Below are positions 7,429-16,598 of a stretch of DNA of 64,000 nucleotides, piece by piece. Position 1 is the first letter of the stretch. Each line of letters starts with the position of its first letter. Made by a program: the position numbers and the translations under genes. Origin of the DNA: WHSP01 sp964424945 (GTDB lineage Bacteria > Gemmatimonadota > Gemmatimonadetes > Longimicrobiales > Longimicrobiaceae); assembly GCA_964424945.1 (NCBI GenBank), contig CAYRLB010000003.1:1-64000 (forward strand), given 5' to 3'. Under the pieces are notes generated by a model that saw nothing but the letters and a program-made list of their open reading frames with translations, did not search any database and had not been told where the DNA came from.

Positions 7429-8109
7429 ATGCTCGTTCGTGACTGCATGCAACGGGAGGTCATTACCGTTTCGCCCGACGACACCCTTTCCACCGCAGTT
7501 CTGGAAACGAGGCGCAACCGGCTTCGCCATCTTCCGGTCGTTCTGTCGAACGGCGACCTGGCCGGGATCATATCTGACCGGGATATCCGGCTCGCCATGC
7601 CGTCCCCGCTCCTGACCGCGGATACGGACGCCTCGGACTTCCTCGCCCGGACGGCGATCGCTGCGATCATGACACGCGAGGTCATCACGGTCGAGTCTGA
7701 CGCGCCGATCGAGGATGCGGCCAAGCTGATCTACCGACACCGGATCAGCGCGCTTCCCGTACTCGACGAGGGGATGCGCCTTCAGGGCATCCTTACCGAG
7801 ACAGATATCCTTCGCGCGTTCCTCCAGATTCTGGGCGTTTCGGAGCCTTCGACGCGCATCGAGCTGACGATCCCTGACCGGCCCGGTGAGCTGGGGAGGG
7901 CGCTCTCCGTGATCGGCGAGCGGGCCGGGGTGAACATCGTGAGCGTTCTGGTGCCGCCGCGAGCGGTAGGTGGTAAGCGTGATGCGGTGCTGCGTCTCGC
8001 GACGATCGATCCGCGCGGGCCGCTGAGGGAGCTCTCCGCGGCTGGCTTCGCAGTCACCTGGGCGGGCCTTGACCAGCTCAACTCCGAATCGATGCCCTTC
8101 CCCGAATGA
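7429..8109 (+). CDS. acuB: AcuB-like CBS-pair and ACT domain protein
   Basis: 226 residues. Two CBS domains (about residues 1-60 and 75-135), each with the typical RHLPVV or ISALPVL strand, form an adenosyl-ligand-binding Bateman module. An ACT domain follows (about 140-215, IELTIPDRPGELG), the family's small-molecule sensor. This order is that of Bacillus AcuB, whose role in acetoin and acetate use is poorly defined. GAGGAAGG sits just upstream of the ATG. The stop overlaps the acuC start by 4 bases (ATGA), indicating translational coupling. It probably senses nucleotide or amino-acid status for the acetylation switch encoded downstream. Confidence 0.88.
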   Translation: MLVRDCMQREVITVSPDDTLSTAVLETRRNRLRHLPVVLSNGDLAGIISDRDIRLAMPSPLLTADTDASDFLARTAIAAIMTREVITVESDAPIEDAAKLIYRHRISALPVLDEGMRLQGILTETDILRAFLQILGVSEPSTRIELTIPDRPGELGRALSVIGERAGVNIVSVLVPPRAVGGKRDAVLRLATIDPRGPLRELSAAGFAVTWAGLDQLNSESMPFPE

Positions 8110-9275
8110 AAGCCGCAATCGTCTGGGATCCCGCCTTCGCGAACTATCGCTTCAAAGCGGATCATCCCTTCAATCCGAGGCGCCTCGAGCTGACCTTCTC
8201 GCTCATCGAGGATCTCGAACTGCTGGATGGGAAGGATTTTCAGGTCGTAGCGCCGCGGCTCGCGACGGATGAGGAGCTGCTTCGGGTGCACTCCCCCGAA
8301 TACATCGAGGCGATCAAGAGGCTGAGTCTCAAGGGGGCACCGTGCGACGGGGCCGTCGATTGGGGGTTGGCGACGGAGGATAACCCGGTCTTTCCAGGGA
8401 TGCACGAGATCACGGCCACCATCGTCGGTGGGACGCTCCGGGCGGCGGAGCTGGTGATGTCGGGTGAGGCGAACCGTGCCTTTGCGATCGCCGGTGGCCT
8501 GCACCACGCGCACCGTGATCGTGCGTCGGGCTTCTGCGTGTACAGCGATCTGGGAGCGGCAATCGCCTGGTTGAGGGAGAGTGGGGCGCGCGTCCTCTAC
8601 ATCGACATCGATGCACATCATGGGGACGGGGTGCAGGGGCTGTTCTATTCCGATCCCGGCGTTCTGACGCTCTCACTTCACGAGTCCGGGCGCTACCTCT
8701 TTCCGGGAACGGGCTTTGTGGATGAGCTCGGGGTGGGAGATGGCCATGGCTATTCGTGGAACATCCCGCTGGAACCGCGTACCCGGGACGACTCGTGGCT
8801 CGAGATCTACGAAGCGGTCCTTCAAGAGGCGACGAACGCGTTTCGACCCGACATAATCGTTCTTCAATGCGGGTGTGATGCACATGCATTGGACCCTCTG
8901 ACCCATTTGAGCTGTACGACCCGGCTGTACGAAGAGGCTGTCCGCATGACGTGTGATGCCGCCGATGCGTGCTGCGGCGGGAAGATCGTCGCTACCGGGG
9001 GCGGTGGTTACGCCGTCTGGAGAGCAGTTCCAAGGGCCTGGACGCTGGTCTGGGCCGCCCTCAGCGGGCAGAAGGCCTCGAACAGAATCCCGAGGGTGTG
9101 GACGGAGCGATGGCAGGGCGAAAGCCCCTTTCTTCTGACTGATCTCCTGCGAGACCCTGTTCTTCCCGAGACATCTTCACCGCCCGGACGGGACATCGCC
9201 GCCATCAATCGGCGCGGGCTCGACGCGCTGCGCCGCCTCGCTTTACCCCTGATCCGCGGAGGAAACAATGGCTAG
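8106..9275 (+). CDS. acuC: AcuC-like histone-deacetylase-family protein deacetylase
   Basis: 389 residues of zinc-dependent class I HDAC fold. The active-site His pair is H133/H134 (GGLHHAH), zinc ligands are D169 and H171 (DIDAHH) plus an Asp in CGCDAHALD, and the Gly-rich loop with the catalytic Tyr is GGGGYAVW. The Bacillus relative removes acetyl groups from the active-site lysine of acetyl-CoA synthetase, switching it on. Here the gene is coupled to acuB upstream and overlaps the acetyltransferase gene downstream by 8 bases, so writer and eraser are made together. No acs gene lies in the window. Confidence 0.93.
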   Translation: MKAAIVWDPAFANYRFKADHPFNPRRLELTFSLIEDLELLDGKDFQVVAPRLATDEELLRVHSPEYIEAIKRLSLKGAPCDGAVDWGLATEDNPVFPGMHEITATIVGGTLRAAELVMSGEANRAFAIAGGLHHAHRDRASGFCVYSDLGAAIAWLRESGARVLYIDIDAHHGDGVQGLFYSDPGVLTLSLHESGRYLFPGTGFVDELGVGDGHGYSWNIPLEPRTRDDSWLEIYEAVLQEATNAFRPDIIVLQCGCDAHALDPLTHLSCTTRLYEEAVRMTCDAADACCGGKIVATGGGGYAVWRAVPRAWTLVWAALSGQKASNRIPRVWTERWQGESPFLLTDLLRDPVLPETSSPPGRDIAAINRRGLDALRRLALPLIRGGNNG

Positions 9276-9576
9276 CAATCTCGCCTTCGCGACTACAAGC
9301 TCATCGATGCCGCTCGCCCCGAAAACCTACTTCGACCGGGATGGCGCAGCCTTCATCATCCGTCCGCTGCGTGACACGGATGGTGCCGAGCTACGCCGGT
9401 TCTACGATGAATTCGAACCGAAACGCCGCGCGCACGGGCTNNNNNNNNNNNNNNNNNNNNNNNNNNNNNNNNNNNNNNNNNNNNNNNNNNNNNNNNNNNN
9501 NNNNNNNNNNNNNNNNNNNNNNNNNNNNNNNNNNNNNNNNATCGAACCGGAGATGGAGCTTCCGCTCGAGGAATAG
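9268..9576 (+). CDS. GNAT acetyltransferase (AcuA-like role), interrupted by an assembly gap
   Basis: The first 57 residues are visible (FIIRPLRDTDGAELRRFY), the typical opening of a GNAT domain, then 100 N, then the last 11 residues (IEPEMELPLEE). Most of the catalytic domain, including the acetyl-CoA loop, is therefore missing. The reading frame across the gap is not trustworthy because 100 is only a placeholder. The start codon lies inside the acuC stop region and uses the GGAGG of acuC codons. Position in the operon suggests it is the acetylating partner (AcuA role) of the deacetylase, though the sequence is too short to prove this. Confidence 0.65.
   Translation: MASNLAFATTSSSMPLAPKTYFDRDGAAFIIRPLRDTDGAELRRFYDEFEPKRRAHGXXXXXXXXXXXXXXXXXXXXXXXXXXXXXXXXXXIEPEMELPLEE
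9441..9540. other. Assembly gap (100 N)
   Basis: Exactly 100 N, a standard scaffold-gap placeholder. It removes most of the GNAT domain. True length unknown. Confidence 0.99.
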
Positions 9577-9730
9577 CCTTCGGGCAGCCTCCCGAACTTC
9601 CCGGCATTGAGACACCGGAGGCGGCAACAGCAGCCCTGAAGCCACCTCGCGCAGCCCCCTGAAAGCGGCTCGCTCCTTGCCCTTCCGTATTCAGACGAAG
9701 CAGATCCGGCCCCTACTACATCTTACGATC

Positions 9731-11038
9731 ATGTCGCCCTGGTATCGCGTCCCTCGGGCCTTCTTCCCGCTCGCCCTTGCCGCATTTGCCGCGTGCAGCG
9801 GTGGCGACGTTCCGGAAGAGATGGCGTCCCTCCCCCCTGACAGCGTCGCCGAGGTCGTGGAAGCGGAGCCGCTGGTGGTTACCGCCCCCTCGCCGCGTGA
9901 CAGCGCGCCGGCTCAGATCCGGGGGCTCTATCTGAACGCCTACGCCGCAGGGTCCCGGACGAGGCTCCCGCGATTGATCGCCGTCGCCGACACAACGGAG
10001 ATCAATGCGTTCGTCATCGATGTGAAGGATGAACGGGGCATCCGATACCCTTCGTCCATCGAGCTCGCGGCTGAACTGGCGCAGGAGGGCGAGGTCATGA
10101 TCCGCAATCTTTCAGCGCTGGCGGATACCCTGCGTGCTCATGATATCTACTCCATCGCCAGAATCGTTGTCTTCAACGATCCAATTCTGTCGCAGGCGAA
10201 GCCAGACTGGTCGATTCAGAAGGATGACGGGAGCTTATGGCTCGACCGGAGCGGCCACACCTGGGTCAGCCCCTGGGACGAACGGGTCTGGGATCACAAC
10301 ATTTCGATCGCAGAGGAGGCTGCCCGGGCCGGCTTCGACGAAATCCAGTTCGATTACATCCGCTTTCCTGAGCAGTTCCAGAGCCTTCCCCCGCAGGTAC
10401 ACCCACAGGCGAAGGGCGACCGCACCGATGCCATCGCGGCTTTCCTGAACGAGGCGAAGCGGCGACTTCACCCACTCGGCGTCACTGTCACCGCGGATGT
10501 CTTCGGCCTGTCTCCGAATACGCATGAGGATGTGGGCATCGGGCAGCAGTGGGAGACGCTGTCGGCCATCGCCGACCACATCCTTCCGATGATGTATCCT
10601 TCGCACTATCTCTCGACGCACCTGCCGGGCGTACCGCGGCCGAATGCGATGCCGTACGAGACCATCTTCAAGTCAGCGGGGATGGCGCGGCTGCGGAACG
10701 ACCGCCTGCAGGAGGTGGGGGTGTCGCCGGCGCGCGTCGTCGTCTGGCTGCAGGCGTTCCAGGCGACATGGCTGCGGGATGGGGTCGAGTATGGGCCGGA
10801 GGAGATCCGGCTCCAGAAGCAGGCCGTCTACGATGTGGGCTTCGACGACTGGATCCTCTGGCACCCGGGCTCGCAGTACGAGCCATTCCTTGCCGGGCTG
10901 GATGCGACCGCGGAGCCACGAGCGAAGGCAGAGTACGATCCCCCGGCCGATGTGCTCGCCGTCGTGGACCGCTTCGAGGCAGCGGGGGTGCGGGCGGCGC
11001 GCGATGAGGCCTTGAGCCAGTTCAGCCAGGCCAACTGA
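9731..11038 (+). CDS. DUF4015 glycoside-hydrolase-like lipoprotein
   Basis: 435 residues. The leader ends in a lipobox (AAFAAC at about residue 20), so it is probably anchored on a membrane facing the periplasm or outside. After a Pro/Ser-rich linker comes a TIM-barrel-type domain of the DUF4015 family: GLYLNAYAAG near its start, IDVKDERG, a likely catalytic segment DEIQFDYIRFPEQ, and ADVFGL and ILPMMYPSHY further on. The family is predicted to hydrolyse glycans, but substrates are mostly unknown. The ATG at 9731 is preferred over 9677 because it places the signal peptide at the N-terminus. Confidence 0.87.
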   Translation: MSPWYRVPRAFFPLALAAFAACSGGDVPEEMASLPPDSVAEVVEAEPLVVTAPSPRDSAPAQIRGLYLNAYAAGSRTRLPRLIAVADTTEINAFVIDVKDERGIRYPSSIELAAELAQEGEVMIRNLSALADTLRAHDIYSIARIVVFNDPILSQAKPDWSIQKDDGSLWLDRSGHTWVSPWDERVWDHNISIAEEAARAGFDEIQFDYIRFPEQFQSLPPQVHPQAKGDRTDAIAAFLNEAKRRLHPLGVTVTADVFGLSPNTHEDVGIGQQWETLSAIADHILPMMYPSHYLSTHLPGVPRPNAMPYETIFKSAGMARLRNDRLQEVGVSPARVVVWLQAFQATWLRDGVEYGPEEIRLQKQAVYDVGFDDWILWHPGSQYEPFLAGLDATAEPRAKAEYDPPADVLAVVDRFEAAGVRAARDEALSQFSQAN

Positions 11039-11056
11039 TCCTGCTCCGCGTCTGAG

Positions 11057-11074
11057 CCGGCGCTTCGGCGCCGG
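11057..11074. terminator. Hairpin between convergent genes
   Basis: A 7-bp GC stem (11057-11063 with 11068-11074) closed by a TTCG tetraloop, between the stops of the DUF4015 and transaminase genes. There is no T-run, so it may act as a weak or factor-assisted terminator. Confidence 0.4.
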
Positions 11075-11123
11075 TGTCTGCGCCTGATCCGCGCGAAGAA
11101 GCGGCGTCTATGCGGATCCTTCG

Positions 11124-11978
11124 CTAGACCGAAAGCTTCGCCATTCGGGCGACGAGCTTCTCGTTGAGCGCTCTGGTGATCGGGCCGACCTTCCCATCTC
11201 CGACGGCCTCCCCGTCGAGGCGGACGACCCCCTGCACATCGGTGGTGGTACCCGTCAGGAACAGTTCGTCGACCGTGTGCAGCTCTTCTGCGAAGATCGG
11301 CGTCTCGATGGCGGGGATGCCGAGTTCCCCCGCCAACTCCAGCACGATTTCACGGGTGATCCCCGGAAGGATGTAGTTGGATTTCGGATGGGTGCGCACT
11401 TCACCCCCGATGACCGCGAACGCGTTCGTCAGCGCGCCCTCGGTAAGAACGCCGTCCCGGATCAGAAGGGCTTCCCATGCCCCCGATTCCACCGCACGCT
11501 GCTTGGCCATGGCGTTCGGCAGCAGATTCACACTCTTGATGTCGCAGCGTGCCCACCGGATATCCGGCGTCGTGATCGCGGCAACACCTTCGGCCCGCTG
11601 ATTCGTGGGAATCGTGAAGGGATTCGAGTAGGCGTAGATGGTAGGCTCGACGGACGGCTTCGGGAAGGCGTGCGAACGCGGGGCGGCGCCCCGGGTCACC
11701 TGAAGGTAGACCGTCGCTTCGCCCTTCAGTAGGTCGTTCTCGTGAAGGAGCCGGTTTGCGATATCGCGGAAGCGCGCGGCGTCGAGAAACTCACTACGCA
11801 GAGAGATGCCTCGCATGCTCGACTGCAGGCGCCGCCAATGTCTTTCCTCCTCGAACAGCTTCCCGTTGATCGCGCGTGTGACCTCATAGACCCCGTCCCC
11901 GAAGAGAAAGCCTCGGTCATCGACGGAAATTCCTGCCTCTGATTTGGGAATCACCCTTCCGTCGAGGAATACCAGCAT
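11124..11978 (-). CDS. Class IV PLP transaminase, D-amino-acid type
   Basis: 284 residues of fold-type IV aminotransferase. The PLP lysine is K148 in CDIKSVNLLPN, closely matching D-alanine aminotransferase. RGFLFGDGVYE and the C-terminal TGTTTDVQGV phosphate-binding loop are present. The enzyme would interconvert D-amino acids and 2-oxo acids, for example D-Ala and D-Glu for peptidoglycan. Branched-chain transaminase and aminodeoxychorismate lyase share the fold, but CDIKSVNLL favours the D-amino-acid class. The gene is on its own, downstream of nothing obvious on its strand. Confidence 0.88.
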   Translation of the reverse strand: MLVFLDGRVIPKSEAGISVDDRGFLFGDGVYEVTRAINGKLFEEERHWRRLQSSMRGISLRSEFLDAARFRDIANRLLHENDLLKGEATVYLQVTRGAAPRSHAFPKPSVEPTIYAYSNPFTIPTNQRAEGVAAITTPDIRWARCDIKSVNLLPNAMAKQRAVESGAWEALLIRDGVLTEGALTNAFAVIGGEVRTHPKSNYILPGITREIVLELAGELGIPAIETPIFAEELHTVDELFLTGTTTDVQGVVRLDGEAVGDGKVGPITRALNEKLVARMAKLSV

Positions 11979-12174
11979 TCTGCGATTCGGTTGACGTGAC
12001 CAGGGAATGGCGCACCTTCAGACGGGCGTCGGCACGCAATTCGGGCGAGACCGACTCCGATTCTGCTGTGCGGCAATGACCATTGCCTGCAGACGATGCG
12101 TCTCTTCGCACGAAGGGGCGCCGACTTCCGCCGGAACCCCTTCATGAGTCAAAAGCCGTACCCGTGTCGGGCTC

Positions 12175-13551
12175 TTAGTCGCCGGGCACGTCGACCGCGA
12201 TAGCCACGCTGTCATTCAGGGCGCGGCGAAGCGCCTGCATCCGGTTCGGGCCGGAGAGGTAGGTGCGATTGGAGAGAAGGACGACCCACGTCCCCCGCTG
12301 GGGATCGACCCAGAGGGAGGTCCCGGTGAAGCCCGTATGTCCGAACGCCGTCGAAGAGATGTGCAGGCCTCCCGCCCCGGTACCCGCCGGCCCGGGCGTC
12401 TCCCAGCCCAGTGCCCTGACTTCGGCACCTGGCTGGCGGGTCGTGAAGATATCGATCGTCTCCGGCCGGAAGATCCTCACACCATTCAGCTCCCCCCGGT
12501 TCGCGAGCATCGCCGCGAAGATCGACATGTCGTGCACCGTCGAGAAAAGGCCTGCGTGGCCGGCGATCCCTCCGAGCCTGCGGGCGATGGGGTCGTGAAC
12601 GACCCCTCGGAAACCCGGCTGCTCTGCCGTCGGCGCGCATCGGACGCACGCTTCACCTGGCCGGAAGCTCGTCATCCGCATGTCCAGAGGCTCGAACACC
12701 CGCTCGTGGAGAAGGTCCACGAGTGGAGCTCCATGGGCCGATTCCGCTGCCGCCCAGAGAGTGATGAAGCCGATGTCCGAATACTCGACCCGTTCCCCGG
12801 GGCGTGCCCTGAGCGGTGTCGAAATCGCCTTCCACAGCGACGCGTCGACGGTCGGGCCGGAGGTGTCCCCACCGGCAGGGAGCCCCGAGGTATGGGTCAG
12901 CAGATGGCGGATGGTCACCCCCTCCTTCCCCGGTCCGGTGAAGCCCGGAAGGTACTGCACTACAGGGGCATCGAGATCGATCCGCCCATCTTCATGGAGG
13001 AGCATGACCGCCGTCGTCGTCGCGATGACTTTCGTCAGCGAGGCGAGGTCGTAGATGGCGTAGTCCGGGTCGACAGCTGGCGACCCCGGATTGCGGTCGA
13101 GCGTGCCGAACCCCTTCTCTATGACCGTGTGCCCCCACCGCCCGATCGCGAGAGCTGCACCAGGGAACTGGCCCTGATTCATCTCATCGAGAATCGCCCG
13201 CTCGGCCCGCTCGAGCTCCGAACGCGTGAACCCGATGTCCGAGGGGTTGTCGACGAGGTGAACAGGCAGACCGGGCAGACCCTCGCCCGGGAAGGGCAGT
13301 GATGCGTCAGCGCTGAAAGAGGGTCGCGACGGATATGCGGGTTCGAGCGCGGTGGGAGTGTAGGTGGCACGGTCGACCGACTCACCGAGGAGGACCAGAC
13401 TGCTGTACGCCGCACCTTCCGAAGATGACTCCGCCACGGAAGTCGCGAACGAAGAGCGATCCACGGATTCGCCCAGAATCGCCGTTACCGCTACCGGGAT
13501 GGTATCGGCGAGCAGCATTGGAGCGGCGGTGAGAAGCAGCGGAATCAGCAT
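12175..13551 (-). CDS. Beta-lactamase-fold serine hydrolase, exported
   Basis: 458 residues with a signal peptide (LIPLLLTAAPMLL). The catalytic domain carries SLTK (SxxK), YSD (the YxN position) and HTG replacing KTG, the pattern of class C/esterase-type serine hydrolases rather than a true beta-lactamase. The linker holds two near copies of LGESVDR. Likely activities are D-alanyl-peptide or ester hydrolysis in the periplasm. The missing Lys of KTG argues against strong antibiotic hydrolysis. It starts 113 bases from the ABC-F stop on the same strand. Confidence 0.88.
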   Translation of the reverse strand: MLIPLLLTAAPMLLADTIPVAVTAILGESVDRSSFATSVAESSSEGAAYSSLVLLGESVDRATYTPTALEPAYPSRPSFSADASLPFPGEGLPGLPVHLVDNPSDIGFTRSELERAERAILDEMNQGQFPGAALAIGRWGHTVIEKGFGTLDRNPGSPAVDPDYAIYDLASLTKVIATTTAVMLLHEDGRIDLDAPVVQYLPGFTGPGKEGVTIRHLLTHTSGLPAGGDTSGPTVDASLWKAISTPLRARPGERVEYSDIGFITLWAAAESAHGAPLVDLLHERVFEPLDMRMTSFRPGEACVRCAPTAEQPGFRGVVHDPIARRLGGIAGHAGLFSTVHDMSIFAAMLANRGELNGVRIFRPETIDIFTTRQPGAEVRALGWETPGPAGTGAGGLHISSTAFGHTGFTGTSLWVDPQRGTWVVLLSNRTYLSGPNRMQALRRALNDSVAIAVDVPGD

Positions 13552-13664
13552 GAGCCCTTGATCTGGCCGGGGGTTCAGCGAGGCGGACCGGGAGCGTGCA
13601 GACTTTTTCTAGCCGGAAGGTCCAAAACCATACGTAGATACCCTACTTACGTCAAGCACCACTG

Positions 13665-15593
13665 CTACGATGGGGCGGTCTGAATTTCCTCCAGCTCGGC
13701 CCAGCGTGCGTAGAGCGAGGTCACACGTGACTCGGCGGCATCGAATTCGGCGCGAAGGGCGGCGACGTTCTGGGGAGTGTCGGCATAGAGCGCAGGATCC
13801 GAGAGCAGCTCGGCGAGACGATCCCGCTCTGCCTCTGCGGTGAGAATGGCATCCTCCATCCCCTCCATCTCCTGTTTCTCCCGGAACGTGAGGCGGCGGC
13901 GCTTCTGCTGATTCTCCGTGGCCGGGGTTCGCTTCGCGCGGGGCTTGGTGTCTGCTGCTTCCTTTGACTCCCGCTCCTTCGCCTCACGCTCCTCCTTGAG
14001 GCGCCGATACAGGTCGTATCCGCCCTCATGGCGGTGGATCTGTCCGCCCGGCTCGAAGATGAGGAGCCCGGTCGCCACCTTATCGAGAAAGAACCTGTCG
14101 TGCGAGACGACGAGGAGGCATCCGGCAAAGTCGGCGAGCGCCGATTCCAGCACCTGCAGGGTCGGGAGATCGAGGTCGTTCGTGGGCTCGTCCAGGATGA
14201 GGAGGTTCGCATCCGTGAGAAGCAGCCTCGCCAGGAGAAGCCGGTTCCGCTCGCCGCCCGAAAGGCTGCCGACACGGAGCTGATGCATGCGCGTCGGGAA
14301 GAGAAAGCTCTCGAGATAGCTGCGGGAATGGACGCGCCTTCCATTCACGGTGACCCATTCCTCAGGCCCTATCGCTTCATACACCGAAATACCCGGATCG
14401 AGATCCGTCCGCTGCTGATCGAAGTAGGTGAGTCGTGTATTCGCTCCCAGCTGAATGGTGCCGCTGTCCGGACTTTCGAGCCCAAGAATAATGCGCAGGA
14501 GGGTCGTCTTGCCTGCTCCATTCGGCCCGATAATGCCGATCCGCTCACCAGCACGCAGTCTGGTGCTGAATGGCTGGATCAGCGTTCTTTCATCGAAGGC
14601 CTTCGAGATACTCTCAATTTCCAGAACTGTGCGACCGAGCCTGGGCGGATCGCCGAACCGGATTTCGAGCGACGATGGGGCGCCCGGATCCGCCAGCGCC
14701 TCCGCCTGCATCGTCGTCAGCCGTTTGATGCGCGCCTTCTGCTTGCCCGTCCGGGCGGCAGGCGACCGCTTCACCCATGCGAGTTCCTGCTCCATGAGGC
14801 GATCCCGCCGGTCGGCTTCGGCAGAGAGGAGCGCCAGCCGAGTCGCGCGCGATTCGAGATATTCGGTGTAACCACCATCATGCGAGACGAATTCGGATTC
14901 CCCGATCTCGATCATCCTGGTCACGACCCGATCGAGGAAGTAGCGGTCGTGCGTGATCAGGAGGACGGCACCGGGGTAGTCCAGCAGCGCGTTCTCGAGC
15001 CAGAGGGTGGTATCGGCATCGAGGTGGTTGGTGGGCTCGTCGAGGAGCAGGAGGTCAGGCTTCTCGAGAAGCACACGCGCGAGAGCGACCCGCTTGCGTT
15101 CGCCGCCGCTCAGGCCGTCGACCGGGCGGTGCCAATCATCGATGCCGAGGCGGGTCAGCACCGTCTCGACCTCGTGTTCCCACCCCCAGCCGCCGAGGTC
15201 GTCGATCCGCGCCATCAGTTCGCCCTGGCGCGCGAGGATGCGGCCGGGGTCTCCGCCGGTGCCCTCCTCGAGGTCGGTGGCGAGTTTGTGATACTCGTCG
15301 AGCGCAGCCGTCATCTCCGCCCTGCCCCCCGATACAGCGCGGAGGATGGAGTCGCCGGGCGTGAACTCGGGCTCCTGCGCGAGGTACCCTGCGGTCGCCC
15401 CGCGACGGATCGCGATGGAGCCGGCGTCGGCGGCTTCCATCTTGCCGAGAATCCGGAACAGGGTCGATTTCCCCGAACCATTCGCTCCGACGAAGCCGAG
15501 CTTCTCGCCCTCCTCTACGGAGAAGGAGACGCCGGAAAAGATCGTTCTGGTTCCAAACGACTTGTGAAGTGTATCGACTGTAAGCAGCGGCAT
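13665..15593 (-). CDS. ABC-F family ATPase (Uup/EttA type)
   Basis: 642 residues with two ATP-binding cassettes on one chain and no membrane domain. Cassette 1 has GANGSGKST and LSGGERKR; cassette 2 has GPNGAGKTT and LSGGERNR. Both carry the DEPTNHLD or DEPTNDLD Walker B. A charged linker joins them and a coiled-coil tail (about the last 90 residues, rich in Glu, Arg and Ala) matches Uup. ABC-F proteins act on ribosomes in translation quality control; Uup also affects DNA repair and transposon excision. The start at 15593 (MPLLTVD) is used because it begins the conserved domain; the frame stays open to 15680. Confidence 0.93.
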   Translation of the reverse strand: MPLLTVDTLHKSFGTRTIFSGVSFSVEEGEKLGFVGANGSGKSTLFRILGKMEAADAGSIAIRRGATAGYLAQEPEFTPGDSILRAVSGGRAEMTAALDEYHKLATDLEEGTGGDPGRILARQGELMARIDDLGGWGWEHEVETVLTRLGIDDWHRPVDGLSGGERKRVALARVLLEKPDLLLLDEPTNHLDADTTLWLENALLDYPGAVLLITHDRYFLDRVVTRMIEIGESEFVSHDGGYTEYLESRATRLALLSAEADRRDRLMEQELAWVKRSPAARTGKQKARIKRLTTMQAEALADPGAPSSLEIRFGDPPRLGRTVLEIESISKAFDERTLIQPFSTRLRAGERIGIIGPNGAGKTTLLRIILGLESPDSGTIQLGANTRLTYFDQQRTDLDPGISVYEAIGPEEWVTVNGRRVHSRSYLESFLFPTRMHQLRVGSLSGGERNRLLLARLLLTDANLLILDEPTNDLDLPTLQVLESALADFAGCLLVVSHDRFFLDKVATGLLIFEPGGQIHRHEGGYDLYRRLKEEREAKERESKEAADTKPRAKRTPATENQQKRRRLTFREKQEMEGMEDAILTAEAERDRLAELLSDPALYADTPQNVAALRAEFDAAESRVTSLYARWAELEEIQTAPS

Positions 15594-15709
15594 CTGATCT
15601 ATTCGTTGTCTGCTGGCCGGGGGAGCGGGAACCGGCCCTGCCTTCCGGACGTATTCGAGAGAGCGCCTTCGACCGCGCATCCTACGAGGCGGATCGCCAT
15701 CAGCTCAAA

Positions 15710-16009
15710 ATGTTGTTCAACTGGCTGCTCTTCATATGCGTCGCATTCGTCTCGAAGGTAGTTCTCGCCTTCGTGATGATCTACATTCTCCTGCCGAACG
15801 AGCGCTGCTGCGCCCAATGCGATGAAGAGACGCTGCTGATGCGCGGCGGCCCCATCTCGCGATTCGGCACCACTCTGAGCCTCGGAAGAATCCGATGGCG
15901 ATGGTGCCCCCGGTGCGGCTGGGAGGGGCTTTCGCGTCAGATCAGTTCCGAGTCGCGGTCGGCGGGAGAGATGGCTCCGCAGAAGCCGAAGACAAGCAAC
16001 TGGAGGTAA
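15710..16009 (+). CDS. Small membrane protein with zinc-ribbon-like tail
   Basis: 99 residues. One strongly hydrophobic segment (about residues 3-29, WLLFICVAFVSKVVLAF) is followed by two cysteine pairs, CCAQC and CPRCGW about 30 residues apart, which look like a zinc ribbon on the cytosolic side. A short Ser/Lys tail follows. It is divergent from the ABC-F gene (116 bases between starts) and ends 11 bases before the next start, so it is probably co-transcribed with the 16021 gene. Function unknown; zinc binding is inferred from cysteine spacing only. Confidence 0.75.
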   Translation: MLFNWLLFICVAFVSKVVLAFVMIYILLPNERCCAQCDEETLLMRGGPISRFGTTLSLGRIRWRWCPRCGWEGLSRQISSESRSAGEMAPQKPKTSNWR

Positions 16010-16020
16010 CGAGCTTCATC

Positions 16021-16536
16021 ATGCCCGGTGTTCCCTTTGTCACACTGCCCGACAGCTCGCGGATCTGGGTGTTCGCCTCACCCGTGCCGGTTCTCGGATC
16101 CGAGGCGGAAGCGCTGGTTTCTACCGCCGAGGAGTTCATTCGGGTCTGGGCCGCGCATGGCGCGGAAGTCGTCGGCGGCCTCGACTGGCGATACGACCAC
16201 TTCCTGCTGATTGCGGCTGACGAGGAGGCGACCGGCGTCTCGGGCTGCTCGATCGACTCGCTCTTCCACTCGCTAAAGGCGCTCGAGCGTTCCCTTGGCA
16301 TCACCCTGCTCGACAACTCTCCCGTCTGGTACCGCGCCGAGGGAGCACAGGTCCGTGCGGTCACACGAGCCGAGTTCCGCGAGCTCGTCGCTGCCGGGGT
16401 AGTCACCGATGACACGATCGTCTTCGACAACACCGTCGGAACGCTCCGCCAGGTGCGAGGCGGCGAGTGGGAGCGGCCATTCTGCGACTCCTGGCACCGG
16501 CGCGCCTTCCCTGGCGCGGGCGGCGTGAAGCGGTAG
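16021..16536 (+). CDS. Conserved protein of unknown function (SGCSID family)
   Basis: 171 residues, soluble, no signal. It contains RIWVFASPVPV, a central YDHFLLIAAD and the motif SGCSIDSLFHSLKALE, which recur in a widespread small family sometimes mislabelled as ABC transporter ATPase in Bacteroidota genomes. There is no Walker motif here, so that label is not justified. The conserved Cys-Ser-Asp could be catalytic or structural. The GGAGG lies 14 bases before the ATG and overlaps the stop of the upstream gene, which is longer spacing than usual but suggests coupling. Confidence 0.75.
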   Translation: MPGVPFVTLPDSSRIWVFASPVPVLGSEAEALVSTAEEFIRVWAAHGAEVVGGLDWRYDHFLLIAADEEATGVSGCSIDSLFHSLKALERSLGITLLDNSPVWYRAEGAQVRAVTRAEFRELVAAGVVTDDTIVFDNTVGTLRQVRGGEWERPFCDSWHRRAFPGAGGVKR

Positions 16537-16598
16537 CCCACCCGATTCACGATCTACGAAGGCCGGCCACCCCCCTACGGGTAGAAGCACCCTGCCGA

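Noticed and set aside
14028..15761. 577-residue open frame on the plus strand
   Set aside because: Antisense to the ABC-F gene, whose Walker and signature motifs are unmistakable.
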